A stretch of DNA of 64,000 nucleotides from Microbacterium pumilum (GTDB taxonomy: Bacteria > Actinomycetota > Actinomycetes > Actinomycetales > Microbacteriaceae), in the NCBI RefSeq assembly GCF_039530225.1, contig NZ_BAAAOH010000001.1:2108001-2172000 (forward strand). The letters run 5' to 3'. Below are positions 20,034 through 28,191 of this stretch, piece by piece. The notes under the pieces were generated by a model. The model saw only the letters and a program-made list of their open reading frames with translations, had not been told where the DNA came from and searched no databases. The translations under genes were made by a program, and so were the position numbers. Numbering within the stretch: the stretch's first letter is position 1; every line of letters begins with the position of its first letter.

Positions 20034-21622
20034 CGAGTTCCGCCAGGGTGTTTCGCCCGGCCATGCCTTCCGAGGGGGCATATCGCCTCGCTGTGATCGC
20101 GCTGACTCTCGTCATGCTGTCCGGCTCCGTGCTGTGGGCGCTCGTGCGCCCGCCATTCTCAGGGCCGGACGAGCTCATCCACTACAACTCGGTTGTCCGC
20201 GTCGTAGCAGGTGGTGGGTGGCCACTCCCGTACACGGCGCGGGTGACCGACTCGACGGTCACCGCGGCGGCCGAGTCGGGCAACGCATACGGCGGTCAAG
20301 GCATGGCCGTGCTCCCTGCGCCGGATGATCGGTCGCTCCTCCTTGAAGGAGACACTTGGCAGAACCACGGTCGTGACCAGATGCTCCAGCATCCGCCCGG
20401 CTACTACTACCTCCTGGCGGGGGTCGTCGTGGCGCTCGGCGGTCCGGAGCTCCGCTGGGATCACGCTCAGCTCGCGATTCGGATGGCGTCAGGCGTGCTG
20501 CTCGCGGCCTCCGTGCCGTTTCTGGTCGGCACGGCCCGACGTGTAACCCGCTCACGCCGGGCGGGTCTTGCAGGGGGCGCCTCGGCGCTCTTCGTCGCCT
20601 ACTTCGCCAACATGGGCGGCTTGATCAACAACGACACGCTGCTCATCACGGCGTGCAGCGCCAGCATCTACTTCGTGGTCCGCGCCCGCACATCCGTTAG
20701 GGCTCGCGCGGTCCTGCTTGCAGCGTCTGGGATCGCACTCGGCGTCGCATTGCTGACGAAAGGGCTCGCACTCCTGCTGATTCCGGTCATCGTGCTTCTC
20801 GCGGTGGTCGCCGTTGCACGGCTGGAAGTGCCGCTGTTCCGCAAAGCGCTTCTGATTCTGCTGCCGGCCGCCATCGCATTCGTCATCGGCGGGTGGTGGT
20901 GGGTCCGCAACCTGATCCTCCTCGGCAAGGTCCAACCCAACCTCCTCGGCAATCGAGCCCATCGAGACATCGCGGATCCGGCCTACAGTCTGACCGAGTT
21001 CCTGCAGAGCACCGTCCTGCGACTCAACCGAACTTTCTGGAGCCTCGGGCTTCCCGACCTGTACGCCGACATTGCGGGCGTGATCCTTCTCGCCGCGATC
21101 GTCGTCGCGATCATCGTGAGTCGGGAACGAGCCACGATTGCGATTCTGTGGCTGTTCCCTGGACTGGTGGTCGTGACGATCATGCTGAACGCACACAGCA
21201 TCTTCTGGGACACCGGTGATCCTGCGCGGGGGATTCAGGGAAGATATCTCTTCTGCGGGATCGCGGCCCTCTGCGTGACGGTCGGCTGCCTGGCCCAATG
21301 GGTTGCGCGACCTCTCGGGCCGCGAGCGAGACGATTCGGTTCGGCGACCTTCTGTGTCGCGGCTGCGGCGGCGACATTCGCCGCGATCGCCTATGTCTTC
21401 GTGGCCGAGTGGGGCGCCGGGAGTTCTGGCGTCGAGACGTCGGCCACCGCGCACGGAATCTCCACGCTGTGGTATTCGGTCGTCCCGATCTTGGGGCTGC
21501 TCGCGCTCGCCGGGCTCGTGACGGTCCTGCTGGTGAGTCCGCTTGCACTCGACGGCGACAGGGAGCCCCTGCCCGTCGAGGCGGGCACAGCGGCTCAGTC
21601 CTTGCGCCGCACCGAGGAGTAG
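20030..21622 (+). CDS. DUF2142/GT-C-like polytopic membrane protein (2 of 2)
   Basis: Paralogue of the 8984-10594 protein, 530 residues with about a dozen membrane segments. It shares the loop-1 acidic motif (GPDELIHY), QHPPGYYYLLAG, ALGGPELRWD and INNDT with its paralogue, so both probably do the same chemistry on different substrates. GTG at 20030 is coupled to the pyruvyltransferase-like gene. Its last 28 bases overlap the 3' end of the opposing gene, so the two coding regions share sequence on opposite strands. A GT-C glycosyltransferase role is inferred from the acidic loop and location. Confidence 0.75.
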   Translation: MTSSARVFRPAMPSEGAYRLAVIALTLVMLSGSVLWALVRPPFSGPDELIHYNSVVRVVAGGGWPLPYTARVTDSTVTAAAESGNAYGGQGMAVLPAPDDRSLLLEGDTWQNHGRDQMLQHPPGYYYLLAGVVVALGGPELRWDHAQLAIRMASGVLLAASVPFLVGTARRVTRSRRAGLAGGASALFVAYFANMGGLINNDTLLITACSASIYFVVRARTSVRARAVLLAASGIALGVALLTKGLALLLIPVIVLLAVVAVARLEVPLFRKALLILLPAAIAFVIGGWWWVRNLILLGKVQPNLLGNRAHRDIADPAYSLTEFLQSTVLRLNRTFWSLGLPDLYADIAGVILLAAIVVAIIVSRERATIAILWLFPGLVVVTIMLNAHSIFWDTGDPARGIQGRYLFCGIAALCVTVGCLAQWVARPLGPRARRFGSATFCVAAAAATFAAIAYVFVAEWGAGSSGVETSATAHGISTLWYSVVPILGLLALAGLVTVLLVSPLALDGDREPLPVEAGTAAQSLRRTEE

Positions 21623-22965
21623 GCGCGGCTGAGCTTTCCCACGATCGACGAGGGTGGCTCCGCGGGCGCCTCTTCGTGAACGGCGTCCAGCTCCTTGCGC
21701 AGCGCATCGCGATCAGCCGAGGCCTTGACGTACTCGGTCTTCGTGTGCGCGTACGCCGTCTCGAGCTGCGCACTCCATGAGTGCAGATCGGCCGCCTCGG
21801 CGGCCCGGATCGCGAGGAGTTCGCGCATGCGGTCATCGCGGCTGCGCGCCTGCCCGGCGAGGACGGCGTCGAGGCCATCGCGGATGCTGCGCTCAGCGCG
21901 CTCCGCGAGGTCGTCCACGTCGCCGTGCGTGGCGGACCCGAGCGCATGCGTCACGGCCGCGTCGAGGGTCTGGGGGGTGACCCCCGACGGCATGTCGGCG
22001 TCCCACGTCTCGGCGTAGGCATCCACCTTTCCCTTGGCGAGACTGGCCCGCGGGACGCGGTAGACCTGCGCGACGATGCGTCCGTGGAGGGATCCGCCGA
22101 TCCACACCGCCGAATCGGCGATCTCGTCGACCCGAGGCCAGGTCGAGCGTGCCGTGGATATCTCGATGTCTCTTCCGTGGTCGAGCTCGAGCAGTGCGTC
22201 GCGCAACCGGTCGGCGGCAGCCTGGGAGTCGTGCCCAGGGGCGGTGCCGGCAAGGAAGAAGCGCAGCGGCATGCCGCGAAGCGAGGACGCTGCGTGGATG
22301 GCGCGGACCCACGCATCGGGGGTGTGCTCGCGCAGATGGTGATCGGAGAGGTGGATCAGCGCCCAGCCGCCGGACGCGGCAGGGCGCGGATGATTGAGCG
22401 CCAGGGTGTGGATGAGGTCTGGCGCGAGCCGGTGCGGAACGCCGATGCGTGTCAGGTAGGCGTCGGAACGCGGGTCTCGAACCGAGATGTACGTGGCTTC
22501 GCGCAGCACCGCTTCGAGGACGTAGCGACGGGCACGCGACAGGTGCGGGATGCTGCCGATGCCGACCGAGTTGAGGATGAGGTCCGCCCCGAGGGTTCCG
22601 GAGTGAGCGCTGGGCCGTGGAACGTACGGCGCGTCGAACACGGCCCCGCCGAGCTCGCGGCGGAGAGTCGTGGTGCGATCGTCGGCACTCATCGCCGCGA
22701 GCGCTGTGGCGGCATCCTGACCGAATCGGGTCCGATACACGTAGTCGATGTCGGTCGCACCCACCTCGCCGCCCACCGTCCAGATGGCGTCGACGTGCTC
22801 AGCGTCGAGAAGGGGACCGGCGGCGGGCACATCGACGCCCAGTTCGGCGGTCATGTCGCCGGCGAACGGCGCCGCGAAAGTCGTGTCGGTGGCTGAGGCG
22901 AGGTAACCCCGGGTGACCTCGACGTAGAGGAGGTCGCCGAAGTTGTCTCTTTCATACGCGCCCAT
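21595..22965 (-). CDS. Polysaccharide pyruvyl transferase family protein (2 of 2), start uncertain
   Basis: Family member of 456 residues with the typical MGAYERDNFGDLL opening, a middle DPRSDAYLTRIGV, and GGSLHGRIVAQVYRVPRASL, where S-L-H-G-R is the conserved active-site region. The last 110 residues form a helical, coiled-coil-like extension not needed for catalysis. The ATG at 22965 has no ribosome site. The same frame continues upstream for 24 codons without any ATG, GTG or TTG, and includes a natural-looking beta strand (PKPRVIA), so initiation may occur at a non-standard codon behind AGGAG. It ends the long minus-strand operon, 83 bases after the 1034-residue glycosyltransferase gene. 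Confidence 0.85.
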   Translation of the reverse strand: MGAYERDNFGDLLYVEVTRGYLASATDTTFAAPFAGDMTAELGVDVPAAGPLLDAEHVDAIWTVGGEVGATDIDYVYRTRFGQDAATALAAMSADDRTTTLRRELGGAVFDAPYVPRPSAHSGTLGADLILNSVGIGSIPHLSRARRYVLEAVLREATYISVRDPRSDAYLTRIGVPHRLAPDLIHTLALNHPRPAASGGWALIHLSDHHLREHTPDAWVRAIHAASSLRGMPLRFFLAGTAPGHDSQAAADRLRDALLELDHGRDIEISTARSTWPRVDEIADSAVWIGGSLHGRIVAQVYRVPRASLAKGKVDAYAETWDADMPSGVTPQTLDAAVTHALGSATHGDVDDLAERAERSIRDGLDAVLAGQARSRDDRMRELLAIRAAEAADLHSWSAQLETAYAHTKTEYVKASADRDALRKELDAVHEEAPAEPPSSIVGKLSRAYSSVRRKD

Positions 22966-23048
22966 CGCGATGACGCGCGGCTTCGGGTTGCTGTCGACGA
23001 TGACTCCTGGGCGAGAAGTTGGGCTGGGGGCAGTCTATTCGCCTGCGC

Positions 23049-26000
23049 TCATCGGGCGCGGACAGCGAGCGCGCGCGCGAGCAGCACCCGAGCGCGTGCG
23101 AGGAAGGAGTGCTCTTCTCGGATGCGGGCGCCCAGTCTGGCGAGCTCCTCATCGTCGGGGAAGAGCGAGTCCACGCCGCTGCGGATCATGGGAACCAGAT
23201 CGCCGCTGCTCGGGAAGACGGCGACACTTCCGCCGAAGATCTCCTCGATGCCCTCGACCGGATCGCTGAGGGCCCGACCGCCCGACGCCACGACATCGAA
23301 GAGGCGGTTGGAGATGAACCCCTCGCGCTTCATGTCGTTCCAATGATCGTTGAGCACGACGGATGCGCTCTCGTAGAGGCGACCGACCTCGCGGTTGTCG
23401 ATGTGCGGTGCTGTCACCGACTCTTCGGGGATGAAGGGTCCCCAGTCGGCGCCGTAGACCTTGAGGTCGATGCCGTTGCGGATGGGCTCGACCACCGCCG
23501 GCCTAGGCACCCAGCGGCTGTTGCCGACGAAGACCAGATCGTCCGTGCGCGGGTCGCCGTGGGGAGAGAACAGACTCGGATCCGTGCACTGCAGCAGCGG
23601 CTCCACGTCGAGCCCCCACTGCTGCGAGATGCGCTTGGCCCAGGGGATCGACGCAGCGAACACCGCGTCGTACGGCTCGGCTTCGGCGCGCTTGACCATG
23701 TCGGGATGGCTGATCACCCAGAGCATGCTCGTCGCCGTGCCACGGGGCTCGTACTTGTCGAGCCCCCGTATCACCAGCTCGACGTCATCCAGGTACGAGG
23801 TCGAGCGATGGTGCGCCTCACGGTGGTCGATCACCGCCTCCTGGCCGAGCTCCGACAGTGCCCGTGCGAGAGCGCGCGCGAAGTGGAGGTCACCCCATGC
23901 CTCGCCCCTCGGGCCGGCAGGCGCCGCGATCTTGATCGCCCAGCGAAGTCTCGGGAGGGTTTCTCCGTCGACCTCGACGGGGGCGTGGCGCCGCGCCAGG
24001 ACGGCATGGGGCCGGGGCTGCGGCTCGCGATCACCGCCTTCTCCGCGGGCCTCGGCGGCCTCCCAGTGCACGACGTCGAAGCCGCGCGGACCGTAGACGG
24101 TCTGGACGGTCGGGACGACCACACCGGACGAGAGAGCACGGATGGCGCGGCTGTTGCCCTTCGGATCGGTTCTCGAAAACGGTGTGGCCGGTACGGGATG
24201 CCACAGCTGCGCCGACGCCACCACACGGATCGCGGCCGAGCTGTTCGCGCGGATCAGCTTGAGGCTGAGGGACTCCAGCTCGAAGTCGTTGAACAGCAGC
24301 GGGTCGAGCCCGCCGACGGCGCGCACTGCCGAGGTGTCGGCCGCGAAGCTTCGACCCGAGGCGAGGGGCACGTCGGCGTCCTCGGTGCCCCAGTCCTCCA
24401 CAGGGTGGTCAGCGAGGAGCAGGGCGGGGATCGAACCGGTCCGCGCCAGCGCGGCGCCGGTTCCCTGCAGAGTGCCGTCAGGGCCGATGTTCACCGGCAG
24501 CGCTACCGGCACGTCCGATCCGACCTCGGCCGCGAGAAGGCGAACGGTCTCGGCCGACGCCCGAGCGGTGGGGTCGATGAACACCACCTTCGTCCGCGTC
24601 GCGGCTGCCAGGCAGCTGTCCACGACGTAGGCGAAGGGCTCGTCGCCGTCGAAAGATCGACGGGCCATCGACGGCCGCCCGATCGCCGCGACGTCGGCGA
24701 GGGACTGACGGCCGGCGTCGCATCCGATCGTCACGATCGTCATACCGACCGATTCATCCTCGATCAGGTCGATGAGGTCGTCGATCTTGTCGGCGAGCTG
24801 AAGCTCATCGCCGTGGACCATCACGAACACGTCGGTGCCCTCGAGCAGTGCTGTCGGCTCGGCCATCGCCTGCAGAACGCCGTCGTGTCGCAGGCGTACC
24901 AGCGTGTTCCACCCCAACGGCTCCGTCGTCGAGATGCGGTCGTCCGCGTCCTCGGAATCGTCGTAGACCGCTCCGATCGTGTCGATGTGATGGATGCGGT
25001 GCCCCTCCGCGATGCGGAGGATCAGGTCGTAGTCGACGGCCCTCGCCAGCGTCGGGTCGAAGCCGCCTACGCGGTCGATGACGCCGCGCGTGACGATGAG
25101 CGTGTTGAGGTCGATGGAGTTGCCCAGGCGGAGGGAGTCATGATCGACGTCCTGGTCGCGGTAGCGCACCGTGCCGGCGTTGTGCAGTTCGATCGTCGCG
25201 AACGCCGCTTCCGCGCCGACGTGACGCATGCCGTTCATCATGTCGCTGAGGAAGGTCGGCTCCCACGCGTTGTCGCTGTCGAGGAACGCGATCAGGCTGC
25301 CGCGGGCGGCGTCGATCCCGGCGTTGCGTGCGCGGCAGACGCCACCGTGGGGCCGCTCGAGCACGCGGACGCGATCGTCACGCGCTGCGATCGTCCTGGC
25401 GACGAGCACCGTGTCGTCCCACGAACCGTCGTCGACGATGAGGAGCTCCCACTCGACCCAATCCTGGGCCAGCACCGACTCGATTGCACGGCGCAGGGCC
25501 ATCGGCCGGTTCCAGACCGGCATGATGATCGATACGAGTGGTCGCGGCTCCCGCGCCGGCCATGCGACACCACGTTCGATGAGGTCGTTCGTGTGAGAGC
25601 GCGGCAGGCGGCGCTGCTTCTCCCGGCGGGCCGCTGCGGCTTCGGCGTATGCGTCCGAGAGCGTCCGGTAGACCTCGCGCCACGGCAGCTCGCGCGGCCC
25701 ACCGCCGAGCGTCCGCAGCTGCGAGTCCGAGCTTGCCTGGAGGCGTTCCCACAGGTGACCCACCGGTCCGCCGCGATGGTCCAGCGACTCGGGGTGCTCC
25801 TCGCGATACTTCGCGACATCCCAGACCCGGCTCACGTGGGCGTGCCACGCGCGCGAGTTCACATAGTCGAACAGGACGGGCCGGTTCGTCCGCATCAGGG
25901 CGCCGGCGATCGTGCGCGGATCGAGCAGAGCGTTGATCGTGTAATCCTCGCGGTACCCGATCGTCGTGTAGTGCGCAGCCGCCTCCTCCACCGTGACTCT

Positions 26001-26153
26001 CGGCACGCCGAGCTGGCGCGCGTACAGGGCGGGGTCGATCAGTCCGGAGTCGATGAGACGTCGCGCGCGGCGACGCGGATCACCGGTCTCGAGCACCCGG
26101 CTCAGGGGCGGGAACCTTCGCGCGAGTCGTGTGAGTTCGCGGATCTGACTCAT
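23049..26153 (-). CDS. Two-domain glycosyltransferase: GT2 plus CgeB-like GT-B
   Basis: Large protein of 1034 residues. Residues about 30-110 contain a segment (DPALYARQLG...HYTTIGYRED) of the short helical type often attached to surface-polysaccharide transferases. Residues about 205-430 are a GT2 domain with SIIMPVWNRP, IVDDGSWDD and FLDSDNAWEP. About 430-700 looks like a degenerate second GT-A-like region. About 730-1034 is a GT-B-like domain (LVFVGNSRWVPRP, NREVGRLYESASVVLNDHW, RLFDVVASGG) resembling CgeB-type transferases. Two active domains in one chain could build alternating linkages. ATG at 26153 overlaps the RgpF-like stop. No membrane segment is seen. Confidence 0.88.
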   Translation of the reverse strand: MSQIRELTRLARRFPPLSRVLETGDPRRRARRLIDSGLIDPALYARQLGVPRVTVEEAAAHYTTIGYREDYTINALLDPRTIAGALMRTNRPVLFDYVNSRAWHAHVSRVWDVAKYREEHPESLDHRGGPVGHLWERLQASSDSQLRTLGGGPRELPWREVYRTLSDAYAEAAAARREKQRRLPRSHTNDLIERGVAWPAREPRPLVSIIMPVWNRPMALRRAIESVLAQDWVEWELLIVDDGSWDDTVLVARTIAARDDRVRVLERPHGGVCRARNAGIDAARGSLIAFLDSDNAWEPTFLSDMMNGMRHVGAEAAFATIELHNAGTVRYRDQDVDHDSLRLGNSIDLNTLIVTRGVIDRVGGFDPTLARAVDYDLILRIAEGHRIHHIDTIGAVYDDSEDADDRISTTEPLGWNTLVRLRHDGVLQAMAEPTALLEGTDVFVMVHGDELQLADKIDDLIDLIEDESVGMTIVTIGCDAGRQSLADVAAIGRPSMARRSFDGDEPFAYVVDSCLAAATRTKVVFIDPTARASAETVRLLAAEVGSDVPVALPVNIGPDGTLQGTGAALARTGSIPALLLADHPVEDWGTEDADVPLASGRSFAADTSAVRAVGGLDPLLFNDFELESLSLKLIRANSSAAIRVVASAQLWHPVPATPFSRTDPKGNSRAIRALSSGVVVPTVQTVYGPRGFDVVHWEAAEARGEGGDREPQPRPHAVLARRHAPVEVDGETLPRLRWAIKIAAPAGPRGEAWGDLHFARALARALSELGQEAVIDHREAHHRSTSYLDDVELVIRGLDKYEPRGTATSMLWVISHPDMVKRAEAEPYDAVFAASIPWAKRISQQWGLDVEPLLQCTDPSLFSPHGDPRTDDLVFVGNSRWVPRPAVVEPIRNGIDLKVYGADWGPFIPEESVTAPHIDNREVGRLYESASVVLNDHWNDMKREGFISNRLFDVVASGGRALSDPVEGIEEIFGGSVAVFPSSGDLVPMIRSGVDSLFPDDEELARLGARIREEHSFLARARVLLARALAVRAR

Positions 26154-27190
26154 GACGTCTCTTTCGCGCGCTGTGCCGTGGATATCGGATGCCGGTTGCC
26201 GTAGCCCACGAGGGCTCTAGTGGGCAGCATCAGCTTGGTGTCGCCGTAGTTCTCGAAGCGGCGCCTTCCGTAATACGGCTTCGTCTCCTCCAGGAACTGG
26301 CGCACCCCCGAGAAGGCGGCGGGGAAAGCGCGCTCCAGCTCGTTCAGAAAGTGCCCGGCGTCGAGGAAGTACGGGTCGTAGCGGAGAGTGTCGAACTTGA
26401 CGACCGGCAGCCGGGCACGGTCGAAGACCGCGTCGGCGAACGCCGCCGACCAGTTGAGGTTGTCTGCCATCGCAGGATCCATGAACTTGCGGGCGCGGAA
26501 GAACGAGTCCTCGAAGTTGTCGAAACGAGTGGGGAATGTGCGCTGGCGATGCCGGAGCCAATGGACGCCCCGGACGGTGGCGAGCCGGCGTTCCAGCGTC
26601 GTGGGGGTGAAGTACGAGCCGAGCCGGAAGCCCGATTGCAGCAGGGCTCTGCTGACGCCGATCTCCTGATCGACGATCGCCTGGTCCCGACTGTGGGCGG
26701 GTCGCAGCTCCGCCCAGAAGCGCTCGAAGGTCTGGGAGTGGAGCGCGGCCGCGGTGAAGTACAGGAAGTAGCTCTGGATGTGCTCGCCATGCCGGTGGGA
26801 CTTCGTCATGCCCCACACCTCGACGGGCTGCTTGTGCATCTCGCGGATCATCTGGTCGAGCGGGCGCAGGTAGCCGACGTACGAGTCGTTGGTCAGCAGG
26901 ACTTCATCGAAGTCTGCACCGAACCCGTGCGCCTCGAGCACATCCCGCCATGAGCCGAAGTCGTGACCCACATTAGGGCGGCGGACCAGGGTCGCCCGCG
27001 CTTCGATGGCCGCGATCGCCTCGTCATCGAGTGCTGCGGTCGACGCGACCACGACATCCGAGAACGAGCCGCCGATCTGATCCAGCAGACGCAGGAAGTG
27101 CGGTGCCGCCTTGCCGCGGGGGTCGTAGTGGGCGATGATCGCGAGACGCCGCGGAACCACCGGCGAGGCGGCTGCCTCGGCGCCGCTCAC
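26150..27190 (-). CDS. RgpF-like rhamnan synthesis family protein
   Basis: Predicted glycosyltransferase of 346 residues of the rhamnan synthesis F family. It starts with RRLAIIAHYDPRGKAAPHFL and continues with NVGHDFGSWRDVL, LTNDSYVGYL and VWGMTKSHRHGEHIQSYFL, all family signatures. In streptococci RgpF adds rhamnose to a cell-wall polysaccharide; here the sugar could differ. GTG at 27190 overlaps the stop of the GlfT1-like gene (GTGA) and its own stop overlaps the next ATG, so it is coupled on both sides. A longer frame upstream of the GTG is out of the upstream gene's frame and is not supported. Confidence 0.88.
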   Translation of the reverse strand: MSGAEAAASPVVPRRLAIIAHYDPRGKAAPHFLRLLDQIGGSFSDVVVASTAALDDEAIAAIEARATLVRRPNVGHDFGSWRDVLEAHGFGADFDEVLLTNDSYVGYLRPLDQMIREMHKQPVEVWGMTKSHRHGEHIQSYFLYFTAAALHSQTFERFWAELRPAHSRDQAIVDQEIGVSRALLQSGFRLGSYFTPTTLERRLATVRGVHWLRHRQRTFPTRFDNFEDSFFRARKFMDPAMADNLNWSAAFADAVFDRARLPVVKFDTLRYDPYFLDAGHFLNELERAFPAAFSGVRQFLEETKPYYGRRRFENYGDTKLMLPTRALVGYGNRHPISTAQRAKETS

Positions 27191-28191
27191 CGCTGCGGCT
27201 CCTGAAGGGCCGGCATCGGCCGCCACGACGCGTCCTTGGCGATCTTGTGACCGTCGCGCACACCGCGCCAGAGGTTGCTGGTCCCGCGCACCGTGCGCTC
27301 CACGAACAGCAGTCGCACGAGCTCCTTGCCGAACGTCAGCAGCGACCCGAGTGAGAACGCGAGAGGACGGTAGGAACCGTGCTCGGCGAAGTAGTGCTTC
27401 ATGAAGCCGCGGTTTCGCATGATGTAGTAGCGATACGCGTTGCTGGAGGCGTTGAGATGGCGGACGCCCATGTCCCACTGCTTGATCTCGCGGGTGCGGC
27501 GCAGCACGAACTCGTTCACGATCACGGACGTGGTCTTGCGTGAGGCGAGCCAGCCGTACACCGAGTCGTCCCAGTAGATGAAGAAGCGGGGATCAGGGAG
27601 GCCGATCTCGCGCACGATGTCGCGGTGGATGAACATGCCCTCGAAGCATCCCGAGTTCATGATGCGGTAGCCCGATTCGTCGAAGCCCGCCGGTGCGAAA
27701 GGAATCGGGATGCCGAGAGGGATCGAGAGGCGGTACTGCCAGTAGAACTCGCTTCCGTCGTAGTCGTACCTGCGGCCCTGGATGCTCTTGAAGCGCGGCG
27801 CCCACGCCCCCATCCGTGCCAGGCCGTCCGGCGTGACCTCGACGTCGTCGTCCATCAGCCACATCCAGATGGATCCGAGCTCGTAGGCGACGCGCATCCC
27901 CTCGCTGAACCCTCCCGACCCGCCGGTGTTCTCATCGAGTCGCCGGTAGACGAGTTCGCTGCCGAGCGATTCGCGGAACGTCTCGACGACCGCGGTGGTG
28001 TCATCCACCGAAGCGTTGTCGATCACCACGACGTGGCCGGGTTTGGGATCCATCTCACGGATGCTGGTGAGCAGCCGTGACAGGAGGCCGGAGCGGTTGT
28101 AGGTGACGATCGTGATGGTCGCCGAGGCGGGGTCGAACGTCGCTCCGCCGGTGAGCGACTCTGCCGCGGGATCGGGATGAATGGTGCTCAC
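27187..28191 (-). CDS. GlfT1-like galactofuranosyltransferase (GT2)
   Basis: GT2 enzyme of 334 residues with ITIVTYNRSGLLSRLL, VVIDNASVDD, the distinctive ENTGGSGGFSEGM and WLMDDDVEV. The GGSGGF segment next to a DDD metal site is typical of galactofuranosyltransferases GlfT1 and GlfT2 of mycobacteria, where GlfT1 adds the first galactofuranose residues to the lipid-linked acceptor. The GTG start overlaps the stop of the GlfT2-like gene directly upstream, and glf lies in the same locus. The galactofuranose assignment is a good inference; the acceptor is unknown. No membrane segment is seen. Confidence 0.82.
   Translation of the reverse strand: MSTIHPDPAAESLTGGATFDPASATITIVTYNRSGLLSRLLTSIREMDPKPGHVVVIDNASVDDTTAVVETFRESLGSELVYRRLDENTGGSGGFSEGMRVAYELGSIWMWLMDDDVEVTPDGLARMGAWAPRFKSIQGRRYDYDGSEFYWQYRLSIPLGIPIPFAPAGFDESGYRIMNSGCFEGMFIHRDIVREIGLPDPRFFIYWDDSVYGWLASRKTTSVIVNEFVLRRTREIKQWDMGVRHLNASSNAYRYYIMRNRGFMKHYFAEHGSYRPLAFSLGSLLTFGKELVRLLFVERTVRGTSNLWRGVRDGHKIAKDASWRPMPALQEPQR

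Noticed and set aside
23019..26204. A 1061-residue plus-strand open frame
   Set aside because: It is antisense to the two-domain glycosyltransferase, has no domain, and its Arg/His/Asp-rich composition is what a high-GC shadow frame gives.
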